Assembly (NCBI GenBank): GCA_030789695.1 | Contig: JAULAV010003358.1 | Coordinates: 163,893 to 227,892 of the forward strand | DNA from: Scilla litardierei | Taxonomy: Eukaryota; Streptophyta; Magnoliopsida; Asparagales; Asparagaceae | DNA: 64,000 bases | Direction: 5' to 3' | Shown: positions 32,028 through 40,983 of the stretch, in pieces | Layout: the number at the start of each line of letters is the position of its first letter | How positions within the stretch are numbered: position 1 is the stretch's first letter | Made by a program: the position numbers and the translations under genes | Notes under the pieces: model-generated | Told to the model about the DNA's origin: nothing | What the model saw: the letters and a program-made list of their open reading frames with translations, nothing else | Database searches by the model: none

Positions 32028-33848
32028 TGATCGCAACCCCAGATACACGTCCCGAGGCGACGGTTGTAGTTTTACCGCAAGCGCACGGTATAGCGGCGAG
32101 CGGGTATCGAACACAGGGAGGACGAATGACCGTGCTTGCTCCTGATCCACCTAGCTATTTATGAACAGAGAGAGATAATTGCCTTGGGCGATCCTCGTCA
32201 GACAAATTTGTGAAATATCAAATCAAATAAAGAACGTCTAGGGAAAGGGGAATCCCCACTACTCACCGTATTTCATAAGTGTGGTTCGCCGGTATCGAAA
32301 TTGCTAGAATGAGAATTTGGATGAACTAGTTGCAACTAAATGTGGAACCAAGCTCACGCTCTCGCGCTGTTGCCGGTCTATAGCTATCCTAGGGTCGGGT
32401 CCAATCTCTTGCAAACCCTAGCCTAGGAAAGCTAGCATTAGGATCAACATCATCGTCCAATTGCGCACCGAGCCCAATCTCTTGCACACTCGGTCCACAA
32501 TCTAAATTAGGATAGTTCCTACCCGTCCAATCTCATACAAACGGGTATCGGCACGGGATCGCAACCGGAGGTCCTAGTATCGGTCCAATCTCTTGCAAAC
32601 CGATACTTCGGAAATCCGACTCCAACCCAATTCGGATTTCTAGGGCTTCCTATCAAATTGGGACCCAATCTCTTGCAAATCCCAATTGATATAAATACCT
32701 AGCTATCCGTAGTAATTCGATCCCAATCTAATCCCTAATTATTGATTCTAGCAAAATTTCTACCAATTTATCACAAATACGAAATTGGGCTTGTAGGGTT
32801 CATCCCCACGCCCCAAGACGTGGAGACTACTCACAAATCATAGCAATAGCACAAAAATAATCAATGAAATAGGCAATGGAATTCATCACAACAATGATAT
32901 AAACAATAAAAATAGAGTTTTTGGGGAAGAACAATGCAAACCAATGTAGATCTTCAATTAATCCAACAAAAATCCAAGTTTTTCTCCTCTCCAATCACAA
33001 TTAATAAAGCTAAAAAAGTAAACTCCAAAAAGCTGCAAAAAATCTGAGAGATGGCTCTCTAAACTAGGGTAAAAACAGAGCTTAAATAGCCCCAAAAATC
33101 GTCTAAAAATCCTGACCAAAATGCCCCTGCACAGCCTGTTTTCCGCAAATTTCGCTACAGGCAGCGCATCGCACTCGGCCGAGTGACAAAAGTCGCTCGG
33201 CCGAGTGAAAACCCTGTCATTTTTCCAGTAAGTCGGGGGCTTCAGGGGTCTTCAGCTCGGGGGCGGCTCGGCCGAGTGAGTTGTCGTCACTCGGCCGATG
33301 GCTTCAAGGCACTCGGGCGGACGTAATAATCCACTCGGCCGAGTGGGTCTTCTGAAGTTCAGATGGCCGAAAAACAGTAACTTCGATATTCTGGAGGGGC
33401 TTCGTCTGGGCGCCACTCGGGCGGACGTGGTATCGTCACTCGGCCGATGTGGTCTCCGTCGCTCGGCCGAGTACACATGGAAATCGTGTCTGAACGGGTC
33501 GGCCGAGCAGTGTCTCGCTGGTCGGCCGAGTGGCTCCTCCACTCGGCCGAGTGGGACACAAAAAATGCCCAAACTGATCGTTTTGGCCTCCTCGTCGCTC
33601 CGGCGACGTCCATTCTTCTTCCGCTCCTCTTCAACAGCAAAATACCCCTCGGGGAGGTCGTCGGTGGCCGTCTATCGTGAGCGCATCTCATGATCACTCC
33701 AAATCGCGCCAAATCACCTGAAATGCGACAAAAATAACAAAGCGTGAAAAGCATCGCAATATCGTCAATATATCGTGAAAAACATGATTTGGGCGATCTA
33801 AATGGCATACAAACATGCGGAAAAAAGGTGTAAAATAAGGAGTGATCA
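32028..33848 (-). repeat. 5' LTR of element A (1821 bp)
   Basis: In element orientation it starts TGATCACT at 33848 and ends GCGATCA at 32028. Palindromes lie at about 33565-33170, a TATA-like tatttaag at 33088-33081 and the hairpin array at 32692-32385. Confidence 0.95.
32385..32692 (-). ncRNA. Hairpin array in 5' LTR of A
   Basis: Five tandem stem-loops as in the other LTRs. In the third, the loop is altered (ccaatctcatacaa on the plus strand) while its stem tacccgt/acgggta is unchanged. Confidence 0.8.
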
Positions 33849-34491
33849 CTCACAAGAAATCATCTCTCTCACATTCTAGATCTAGAATACATCTTGAGAG
33901 AAGTTTGTTCTTGGTGAGCCATTCAAGCTCTAGCTTGATTCAAGTCTCCAAATCACTCCTAGGCACCCATTGCTGCTCATTTCAGTGGTGCTAGGTCTTG
34001 GTGACTTCCTCTTCCTCAAATCCCTCCTTGCACCTATTTGGTAAGAAAACTCAAGGTATAGGATTTGTGGTAAGATTGTTTATTTCAATTATAAACTGAT
34101 TTTCATTGCTAATTGATTCTCTCGGTTGTGAGAGAAGGTTGTGATCCCGGGTTGTGGGATTCACTATTGCTATTGATTGTATGATTTGATCTTGTGAAGG
34201 TTTTTCACAAGATATTCATAGTGGAAATCTTGGGTTAGGGTTTCTAACCTAAGTATCCGGAGGGGATCCGGGTGGTTGGGACGTAGGATCACCGGGAACA
34301 AGTCGGGAAGACTTGGGTGGATCCGAACCCAGTAATATCAATTGTTTGCATTGAATATTTGGTGTTGTCAATTTTAGCTTCCGCATTTGTTGGTAGTAGT
34401 TTGCACGATAATTAGGAATTATACTCCTTGTTATTTTAAAGTACTATTCACCCCCCTCTAGTACTTGTGCAGTAGCTTCCAGGGCATTACA
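33849..34491 (+). repeat. 3' LTR of SIRE-like element, second part
   Basis: The first five bases (CTCAC) are the target duplication of element A. The rest completes the SIRE-like LTR up to GGGCATTACA at 34491. It is followed by CTATA, the target duplication of the SIRE-like element. Confidence 0.95.
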
Positions 34492-34841
34492 CTATACTCC
34501 ACTTCGTTGAAGTCGAGCTTATTGCGGATTTTTTGGATAACACTGGGAAATCAATTATATTTAACAACTGGAAGAAAATTGAACACCCTGAAGTTTTGTG
34601 TTCACACCTAGAAATGAGTTATATGTAAATCATTAAAATGATTTAAACGGATTACTTATCCATTAAAAATCCAGTTGTAGGTAACCATGCGGGAACATGC
34701 AATTACAATGCAAACCATCAAAACGTCTCCTTAGAACCTATTTATATGAGCCTGATCACCTCATATAAACAGTTTCCGAGAACCGCTAACGGGGGAGGAG
34801 TTTAGAGCACATCTTATCGATTGTGCCATGATGAGTATACA
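34492..34841 (+). mobile_element. Continuation of the decayed pre-existing element
   Basis: The sequence resumes from 9755. A segment at about 34740-34850 (agtttccgagaaccgc, cgggggagga, cacatcttat) resembles 9640-9745, giving a diverged repeat about 345 bp apart once the SIRE-like element is removed. No frame is recognisable. Confidence 0.5.
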
Positions 34842-35129
34842 TGTAACGACTGCTTTTCATGAATCTGGATTTAATATAATATAATATATGTTTTGGTGGA
34901 TTTTCTCCTCTTGTGTGGTTTTCATCCCCGTAGTTTCATTTTCGATCGATTCGTCGTATTTTCTCGCTTCTTCCTTAGGATTGTCGATTTCGAAGTATGT
35001 CACTCGTGACGGGCTTCATAACGGTCGTATCTAACTATTAGATCAAGCCTAGGAGTCTTAGGAATCGATCCCGGGGCCCCGCGCTCCGTATCGGTACTTT
35101 TGGTGCTCATTAGCCGGTGTAAGAAGGGC

Positions 35130-35578
35130 CACCGACCGACTAGATGACGATCCAGTCGGTCGGCAATCCTTCTTGGACCGACTAGTTTGCTTTCTAAATT
35201 TCTCAGGAGTTACTGTTTATCGTTAGTCGGTCTAAGAACGTTGGTTGACCGACTAGGTTGCAAACTAGTCGGTCAGCAATGCTTCTTGAACCGACTAACT
35301 CATCATATTATTTTTGTATCAGTTACTGTTTACTCTTAGTCGGTCTAAGAACGTTCATCGACCGACTAGATCCTAAACTAGTCGGTCAGTACTTGTTCAT
35401 GGACCGACTAACTCTAGAATCCTATTTTCGTTCAGGAGTTACTGTTTGCACTTAGTCGGTCTGCGTTGATCGACCGACCGACTAGTTGCCAAACTAGTCG
35501 GTCAGTGGTTGCTCTTTGACCGACTAACTAGTGTTAAAACCCTAATTTCTGGGCAGCCGCCAGCCCAACATATTTAAA
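35130..35578 (+). promoter_or_regulatory. SIRE-type palindrome array and TATA box in LTR of C
   Basis: Inverted and direct accgactag/ctagtcggt sites fill 35130-35530, followed about 45 bp later by tatttaaa. Non-palindromic spacers also match the SIRE-like LTR: cttcttggaccgactagttt, agttactgtttatc, tagtcggtctaagaacgtt and cttgaaccgactaactca. It is therefore the same array, not a chance motif. Confidence 0.85.
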
Positions 35579-36164
35579 CCCAACCCAAACGACTTCTTCT
35601 TCCCCAACACGACCCAAAACCCTAAAATCCTCCCCCTTCAGCCCCCATCTTCCTCCAAGCTTCATTTCTTCATTCCAAGCCTCAAATCCATCATCCAAAC
35701 CATCCATTCACTCCATCTACCTCTCCTCTTCCCCAAATCTCCATCAAGACCCATCAAAATCCCCAAATCCCCCAAAACCCTAGTTTCCCCAAACTTCTCC
35801 ATTTGCTTCCAGATCTGACCCTAGGGTTCCCCGGAGTGTTCCTTCCGCCTCCTCTCGGTAAGAAATCGATCTACCGTTGTTTTCATATCATATTGTAATT
35901 CTTATGAAACCCTAATAAAATACTTGTGTTTTGATGATTGTTCCCCATATCAGCGATTCCCCGTAGGCTAGCATCCACAGAAACGAACCTTCGTAACCGT
36001 CATCCCCGGTGATAGGCAAGTGAAACTTGCATCTCTTGATCTGGGCCATGTCTTAGGCCATTTACCATGCTTTAGCGTAAAAGAGACTAAACGGTGAAAG
36101 GATAGCCGTTTAGACGCCTTTGATCTAGCTTGACAACGAAGCTTGGTCCGTCACTCCCATCATG

Positions 36165-36290
36165 CTCATATGTCACGTTTACTTTAAATTAACGGTACGC
36201 GAATATGTTCATGTCATTGCATTTTGCCTGTCACGTTTAAATTCCTTTAACGGTACGCACTTATCTGTTCATGGCATTGCATAGCGATTA
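36165..36290 (+). repeat. Imperfect ~65-bp tandem duplication in LTR of C
   Basis: Two copies contain gtcacgttta, ttaacggtacgc and gttcatg..attgcat. Confidence 0.75.
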
Positions 36291-36319
36291 TTTATTGTGA
36301 CTGCGTAGCACACGCTACA

Positions 36320-36460
36320 ATACCATGTTTCCTGGCTCGTGTTCCAGAAGCGAGCCCTGTAGTTGCTAACCCCAACGCTCGATATACACACACTTCTTTT
36401 CATGGCTCGTGACCAGAAGCGAGCATAATGAGTTGCTAACCACAACGCTCGACACATGTG
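36320..36460 (+). repeat. Imperfect ~75-bp tandem duplication in LTR of C
   Basis: Two copies contain tggctcgtg, ccagaagcgagc, agttgctaacc and caacgctcga. In each the cgctcg/cgagc strings can pair. Confidence 0.75.
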
Positions 36461-36597
36461 GGTGGGGTAAGAGATAAGCGGACTGAGCCCGAGTTGGCTT
36501 GATCAGCCACTCCGGCCAGCAGGTGAAATCTCTAGTGTTTAAGTGATTGATGGTGATAGAGATAAACGAGTTGGCCGGCAAGTGGACTCTCTATGCA

Positions 36598-36676
36598 CTA
36601 AGTGTTAAGTGATAAGTGTTAAGTGTTAAGTGATAAGTGATAAGTGATAAGTGTTAAATGATAAGTGACTAGTGAA
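36598..36676 (+). repeat. 7-bp tandem repeat (taagtgt / taagtga)
   Basis: About eleven near-perfect heptamers alternate taagtgt and taagtga within the transcribed part of the LTR of C. Confidence 0.9.
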
Positions 36677-37441
36677 TTGGTAGTTTTGCTACATCGTGAG
36701 TGCTCGCCTCTCTTTTTAAACTGTTGCATCATTTTCAACTGCCATGCCATTGTTTAACATTTAAATGCTAGGTTGTTAGTCACCTTCAGTTTCCTTGCCC
36801 AAGTCTTTTTAGACTTGCTGACATGTGCCCCTTTCTCTTTTGGGTGACGCATGTTAGACCTTGAGCCTGAGTTGCTTGCTGAGGGTGAGGTGTTTGCGGA
36901 CGCCGAGCTTGCGCCCGTGTTGGACGGGGAGTACGTGGACACTGGGGACCAGTCCTAGTGTCTTCGTGGTGTTTTACCTTTTGTTAGACAGTTGTTTTGT
37001 TGTCGGTGCGTAGCACCTTTACTCCGTTATGTCGTTGCTTTTGTTTGGCCTTGTTCTGGGCCCTTAGACTCTTTCTTTTAGCCTGGTGGCTTTTCTGTGA
37101 TGTATTATCTGTGGACAAACTTTGGGATTGGTATTTCTTATCCGTCTCATACTATTATTATTATTGTTGTTGTTTCGATTGCAATTACATGGACCTGCTT
37201 ATACTAGGTTGACGCTTATCGGGTTTGGGGCTTCACCGCTCCACTCCCGTGCGGACCTTTTCACGTCTCGCCTCCATTTTAGGGAAGCGGGTCGTGACAG
37301 GTTTTAGTGGTGGCCCATGCAGGTCTCCTCTGTAATTGCGATTATCGGGATAACAATAATAATGCAAGATTGTCCAACAAATAAGTTCGACATCTGAGCC
37401 CTAAGCTGTGAGTCTAATTGTTTCGTTTTCTGCGTCATTAG

Positions 37442-38082
37442 ATGGCAGGAAGGCGAATCACCCGTGGTGGTGGTAGTGGTGCGCCCCCTCATGACGAGGA
37501 GCCTGAGCGGGAGCCCACTAATGGAGAGATGATGCGGATGATGTTGCAGATGATGCAAGTTCAGCAGGGTGTGCTCCTGCAGGTACAGAATGCTCCGGTG
37601 ACTCGAGCTGCTCGGGTGGTGGAAGCCCCTCGCCCTGAGCCCGGGGCGAAGCAGTTCCGAGAGCTGGGTCCTGCGTATTTTGATGGAACCGAAGGTCCAC
37701 TAGCTGCTGATGAATGGATGAGGAATATCGAGGACAATCTGAAGATGTCCAAGGTCAACGAAGTTAGTTGGGTTGACTTGGCGAAGCGCCAGCTAAAGGA
37801 TAACGCCAGGAATTGGTGGGATGCTGAAGAGAAGATGTTGGTGGAGCCGATCGTCTGGGCTACCTTCAAGGCCAGATTTGATGGTGAGTTCTTCCCGAAG
37901 GCTGCTAGGAAAGAGATGCTGCAGTGTTTTATCGATCTGAAGCAGGGGAACTCGTCGGTGGACATGTACCACCAGGAGTTCATGAGGCTGAGTCGGTTTG
38001 CGCCGAAGATGGTGCAGGACGCTGAGGAGAGAGCTCAGAGGTTCCTGCAGGGGCTTGCTTCGGAGCTCCAGAGCTTTGTGAC
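37442..38082 (+). CDS. gag: Gag of element C, 5' part
   Basis: This is the first 213 codons of a Ty3/gypsy Gag. The retrotransposon gag domain is recognised by FDGTEGPLAADEWM, NWWDAEEKM, FKARFDGEFFP and the Tyr-x-x-Glu-Phe motif in MYHQEFMRLSRFAP. The ATG is the first in a strong frame, 142 bp after the LTR. The frame is cut in codon 214 by insertion of the B tandem, whose target duplication GTGAC is the last five bases. The coding sequence resumes in the same frame at 62595, so gag was intact when the insertion occurred. Confidence 0.9.
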
Positions 38083-38375
38083 TGATCACTCCATATTTTA
38101 CACCTTTTTTCCGTGTATTTGCATGCCATTTAAATCGCCCAAATCATGTTTTTCACGATATATCGACGATATTGCGATGCTTTTCACGATTTGTTGTTTT
38201 TGTCGCATTTCAGGTGATTTGGCGCGATTTGGAGTGATCTCGAGACGCGCTTACTTTAGACGGCCACCGACGACCTCCCCGAGGGATATTTTGCTGTTGG
38301 AGAGGAGCGGAAGAAGAATGGACGTCGCAGGAGCGACGAGGAGGCCAAAACAATCAGATTGGGCATCTTTTGTGT

Positions 38376-38849
38376 CCCACTCGGCCGAGTGGAGGAGCCA
38401 CTCGGCCGACCAGCGAGACACTGCTCGGCCGACCCATTCAGACACGATTTCCATGTGTACTCGGCCGAGCGACGGAGACCACATCGGCCGAGTGACGATA
38501 CCACGTCCGCCCGAGTGGCGCCCAGACGAAGCCCCTCCAAAATATCGAAGTTTCTGTTTTTCGGCCACCTGAGCTTCAGAAGACCCACTCGGCCGAGTGG
38601 CAAACCACGTCCGCCCGAGTGCAGTGAAGCCATCGGCCGAGTGACGACAACTCACTCGGCCGAGCCGCCTCCGAACTGAAGACCCTTGAAGCCCCCGACT
38701 TACTGGAAAATGACAGGGTTTTCACTCGGTCGAGCGACTTTTGTCACTCGGCCGAGTGCGATGCGCTGCCTGTAGCGAAATTTGCGGAAAACAGGCTGTG
38801 CAGGGGCGTTTTGGTCAGGATTTTTTGACGATTTTTGGGGCTATTTAAG
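38376..38849 (+). promoter_or_regulatory. U3 promoter of B: palindrome array plus TATA-like box
   Basis: About twelve full or partial actcggccgagt sites lie at 38376-38760, then tatttaag at 38842-38849. The same block recurs in LTR 2 (TATA at 50301) and LTR 3 (61530). Confidence 0.75.
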
Positions 38850-39235
38850 CCCTGTTTTTACCCTAGTTTAGAGAGCCATCTCTCAGATTTTTTGCAGCTT
38901 TTTGAGACTACTTTTTAGCTTTATTATTTGTGATTGGAGAAGAGGAAAAACTTGGATTTTTGTTGGATTAATTGAAGAACTACATTGGTTTGCATCTCTC
39001 TTCCCCAAAAACTCTATTTTTATTGTTTATATCATTGTTGTGATGAATTCCATTGCCTATTTCATTGATTATTTTTGTGCTATTGCTATGATTTGTGAGT
39101 AGTCTCCACGTCTTGGGGCGTGGGGATGAACCCTACAAGCCCAATTTCGTATTTGTGATAAATTGGTAGAAATTGTGCTAGAATCAATAATTAGAGATTA
39201 GATTGGGATCGAATTACTACGGATAGCTAGGTATT

Positions 39236-39540
39236 CATATCAATTGGGATTTGCAAGAGATTGGATCCCAATTTGATAGGAAGCCCTAGAAATCCGAATT
39301 GGGTTGGAGTCGGACTTTCGAAGTATCGGTTTGCAAGAGATTGGACAGATACTAGGATCTCCGGTTGCAATTCCGTGCCGATACCCGTTTGCAAGAGATT
39401 GGACGGGTAGGAACTATCCTAATTTAGATTGTGGACCGAGTTTGCAAGAGATTGGGCTCGGTGCGCAATTGGACGATGATGTTGATCCTAATGCTAGCTT
39501 TCCTAGGCTAGGGTTTGCAAGAGATTGGACCCGACCCTAG
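39236..39540 (+). ncRNA. Covarying hairpin array in LTR 1
   Basis: Five stem-loops share the loop ttgcaagagattgg. Stems: aattgggat/atcccaatt (39242-39273), agtatcggt/acagatact (39322-39353, one mismatch in this LTR only), tacccgt/acgggta (39382-39409), accgagt/gctcggt (39435-39462, one G-U) and gggt/accc (39511-39532, with an alternative longer pairing ctagggt/accctag). Inside the loop CAA and TTG can pair around a GAGA tetraloop of GNRA type. Being downstream of the TATA-like box, it would be in the genomic RNA. Confidence 0.85.
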
Positions 39541-39907
39541 GATAGCTATAGACCGGCAACAGCGCGAGAGCGTGAGCTTGGTTCCACATTTAGTTGCAAC
39601 TAGTTCATCCAAATTCTCATTCTAGCAATTTTGATACCGACGAACCACATCTATGAAATACGGTGAGTAGCGGGGATTCCCCATTCCCTAGACGTTCTTT
39701 ATTTGATTTGATATTTCGCACATTTGTCTGACGATTGTGACAGGATCGCCCAAGGCAATTCTCTCTATTCTTAAATAGCCAGGTTGATTAGAAGCAAGCA
39801 CGGTCATTCGTCCTCCCTGTGTTCGATACCCGCTCGCCGCTATACCGTGCGCTTGCGGTAAAACTACAACCGTTCTTTGGATGTACGTCCCGGAGCGATC
39901 AAGTTTT

Positions 39908-39925
39908 TGGTGCCGTTGCCGGGGA
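39908..39925 (+). promoter_or_regulatory. Primer binding site, tRNA-Asp type (B1)
   Basis: tggtgccgttgccgggga matches the tRNA-Asp 3' end with one mismatch (t for c at 39911). The site in B2 is perfect. Confidence 0.88.
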
Positions 39926-40044
39926 ACCGGTTATTTCTTCTTTCTTTCTTCTTTCTTCATCCTCCTCCATATCTTATTTTAACTTTATTCGTAGCCCTAT
40001 TTGCATATTCTCCCCGTATTTTGCATAAGATCTTAACAGGGAGA

Positions 40045-40983
40045 ATGGAGGATGCACTGCCAACAATGGAACTCAGTCGGGAAGACTATGACTCCTTCAC
40101 AGACCTCCTTAAGGAGCTTATCGACGAGGTCCACGCTACCGGAGCATTTGCTATCGATATCAAGGACCCCGACGAGCAACTGTTCGCTAGTTTTGTGATG
40201 GACCAAATCTCCCCGGAGGGGACTGTCGGAGGGGATGTCAGAGTTGATGTGGTCGACGACAAATTGTATTTCGAAGACAATAGAGCAAGTTTCGAAGAAC
40301 ACTATACTTTCGAAGAATCCTTCGAGCAAACCGACATTCAGGGAGTTACACTCTATGACGCTCACTCTTGCTTTTATGAATCGTCTGATGTGTTTCTTGA
40401 TTCCAGGTACGAGCCGGAGCAGAGTGAAAGTTTTTGCGATGCTAGCACCGAATCGGAGAGCACCTATTTCGATGCCTCATCCTCACTAAGTAGCGAGTCT
40501 GACTCGTCACAAGAAAGCGCGCCACCTGAACATGAGCTAAACCCGGATGGCAAGGAAGGGACCGAACTCATGCAAGCTGATGAAGTGGAAGGAGCAGCGC
40601 CTCTTCAGGTGGAACTTAAACAATTACCTCCGAATCTAAGGTACGCCTTCTTGGGTAGCAAATTAACTTTCCCGGTGATAGTAAACTCCCATCTCACGCC
40701 AGACCAACTTGAAAAACTCCTAGATGTTCTTAGGAGCCACAAAGATGTCCTGGGCTACACTATCTCCGATCTAAAAGGGATAAGCCCTAGGCTTTGCACG
40801 CATAGGATCCATTTGGAGGATACCGATGCCACCTCCATTGAGCCTCAAAGGCGGCTAAACCCGAACATGAAGGAGGTGGTTAAAAAAGAAATCCTAAAAC
40901 TGCTAGAAGCCGGCATTATTTACCCTATCTCAGACAGTAGGTGGGTTAGCCCCGTTCACGTTGTTCCCAAGAAGGGGGGATGA
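40045..40983 (+). CDS. N-terminal Pol frame of B1, gag-pro deleted
   Basis: This frame of 312 codons starts at the first ATG with [15 protein letters not shown], 144 bp after the LTR. The first ~190 residues are acidic and Ser/Glu-rich and match no domain I know. Residues ~200-312 are the conserved segment before RT in Athila-like elements ([63 protein letters not shown]). It ends at a TGA that overlaps the ATG of the next frame as ATGA, inside RT. No Gag or protease sequence is present between LTR and RT, unlike element A. The frame therefore gives at most a truncated protein unless a -1 shift joins it to the next frame. Confidence 0.8.
   Translation: MEDALPTMELSREDYDSFTDLLKELIDEVHATGAFAIDIKDPDEQLFASFVMDQISPEGTVGGDVRVDVVDDKLYFEDNRASFEEHYTFEESFEQTDIQGVTLYDAHSCFYESSDVFLDSRYEPEQSESFCDASTESESTYFDASSSLSSESDSSQESAPPEHELNPDGKEGTELMQADEVEGAAPLQVELKQLPPNLRYAFLGSKLTFPVIVNSHLTPDQLEKLLDVLRSHKDVLGYTISDLKGISPRLCTHRIHLEDTDATSIEPQRRLNPNMKEVVKKEILKLLEAGIIYPISDSRWVSPVHVVPKKGG

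Larger units (their letters stand above)
21913..33848 (-). mobile_element. Athila-like Ty3/gypsy element A (gag-pro only)
   Basis: This 11.9-kb element sits in minus orientation in the SIRE-like 3' LTR, flanked by CTCAC (21908-21912 and 33849-33853). The uninterrupted 5' LTR at 10954 shows the empty site ctccctcacaagaaatc. In its own direction it has LTR, tRNA-Asp primer site, one long gag-protease frame, palindrome spacer with TATA box, third ORF, tail and LTR. RT, RNase H and integrase are entirely missing. It shares LTR, leader, gag-pol C-terminal tail and third ORF with B1/B2. Confidence 0.92.
9756..34491 (+). mobile_element. SIRE-like Ty1/copia element, split by element A
   Basis: It is flanked by 5-bp target duplications CTATA (9751-9755 and 34492-34496) and has LTRs starting TGTTGAGTATTGG and ending GGGCATTACA. 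Without the nested insertion it is about 12.8 kb. The order is LTR, initiator-Met-type primer site, gag, protease-integrase-RT-RNase H, palindrome-rich spacer, third ORF, polypurine tract, LTR. This order plus a third ORF after pol fits the SIRE/Maximus lineage. Gag and the third ORF are open, but pol has several frameshifts, so this copy is not autonomous. Confidence 0.9.
34842..37299 (+). repeat. 5' LTR of element C (2458 bp)
   Basis: Bounded by TGTAACGAC and GTCGTGACA, with gag starting 142 bp downstream. U3 includes an accgactagt-type array (35130-35530) and a TATA-like tatttaaa (35571-35578). The transcribed part holds several tandem repeats. I see no obvious tRNA primer match after the LTR; the following bases are ggttttagtggtggcccatg. 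Confidence 0.75.
38083..39901 (+). repeat. LTR 1 of the B tandem
   Basis: TGATCACT to GCGATCA, 1819 bp. Palindromes lie at 38376-38760, the TATA-like box at 38842-38849, and the hairpin array at 39236-39540. It differs from LTRs 2 and 3 at several single bases, for example acagatact instead of accgatact at 39345. Confidence 0.97.

Noticed and set aside
37300..37320. Primer binding site of element C
   Set aside because: The bases after the LTR (ggttttagtggtggcccatg) did not match a tRNA 3' end that I could recognise, so none is annotated.
39236..39540. Regular short repeats (ttgcaagagattgg) that could suggest a CRISPR array
   Set aside because: Eukaryotic retroelement context, irregular spacing of 50-80 bases, flanks are complementary arms rather than spacers, and all copies lie in LTRs.
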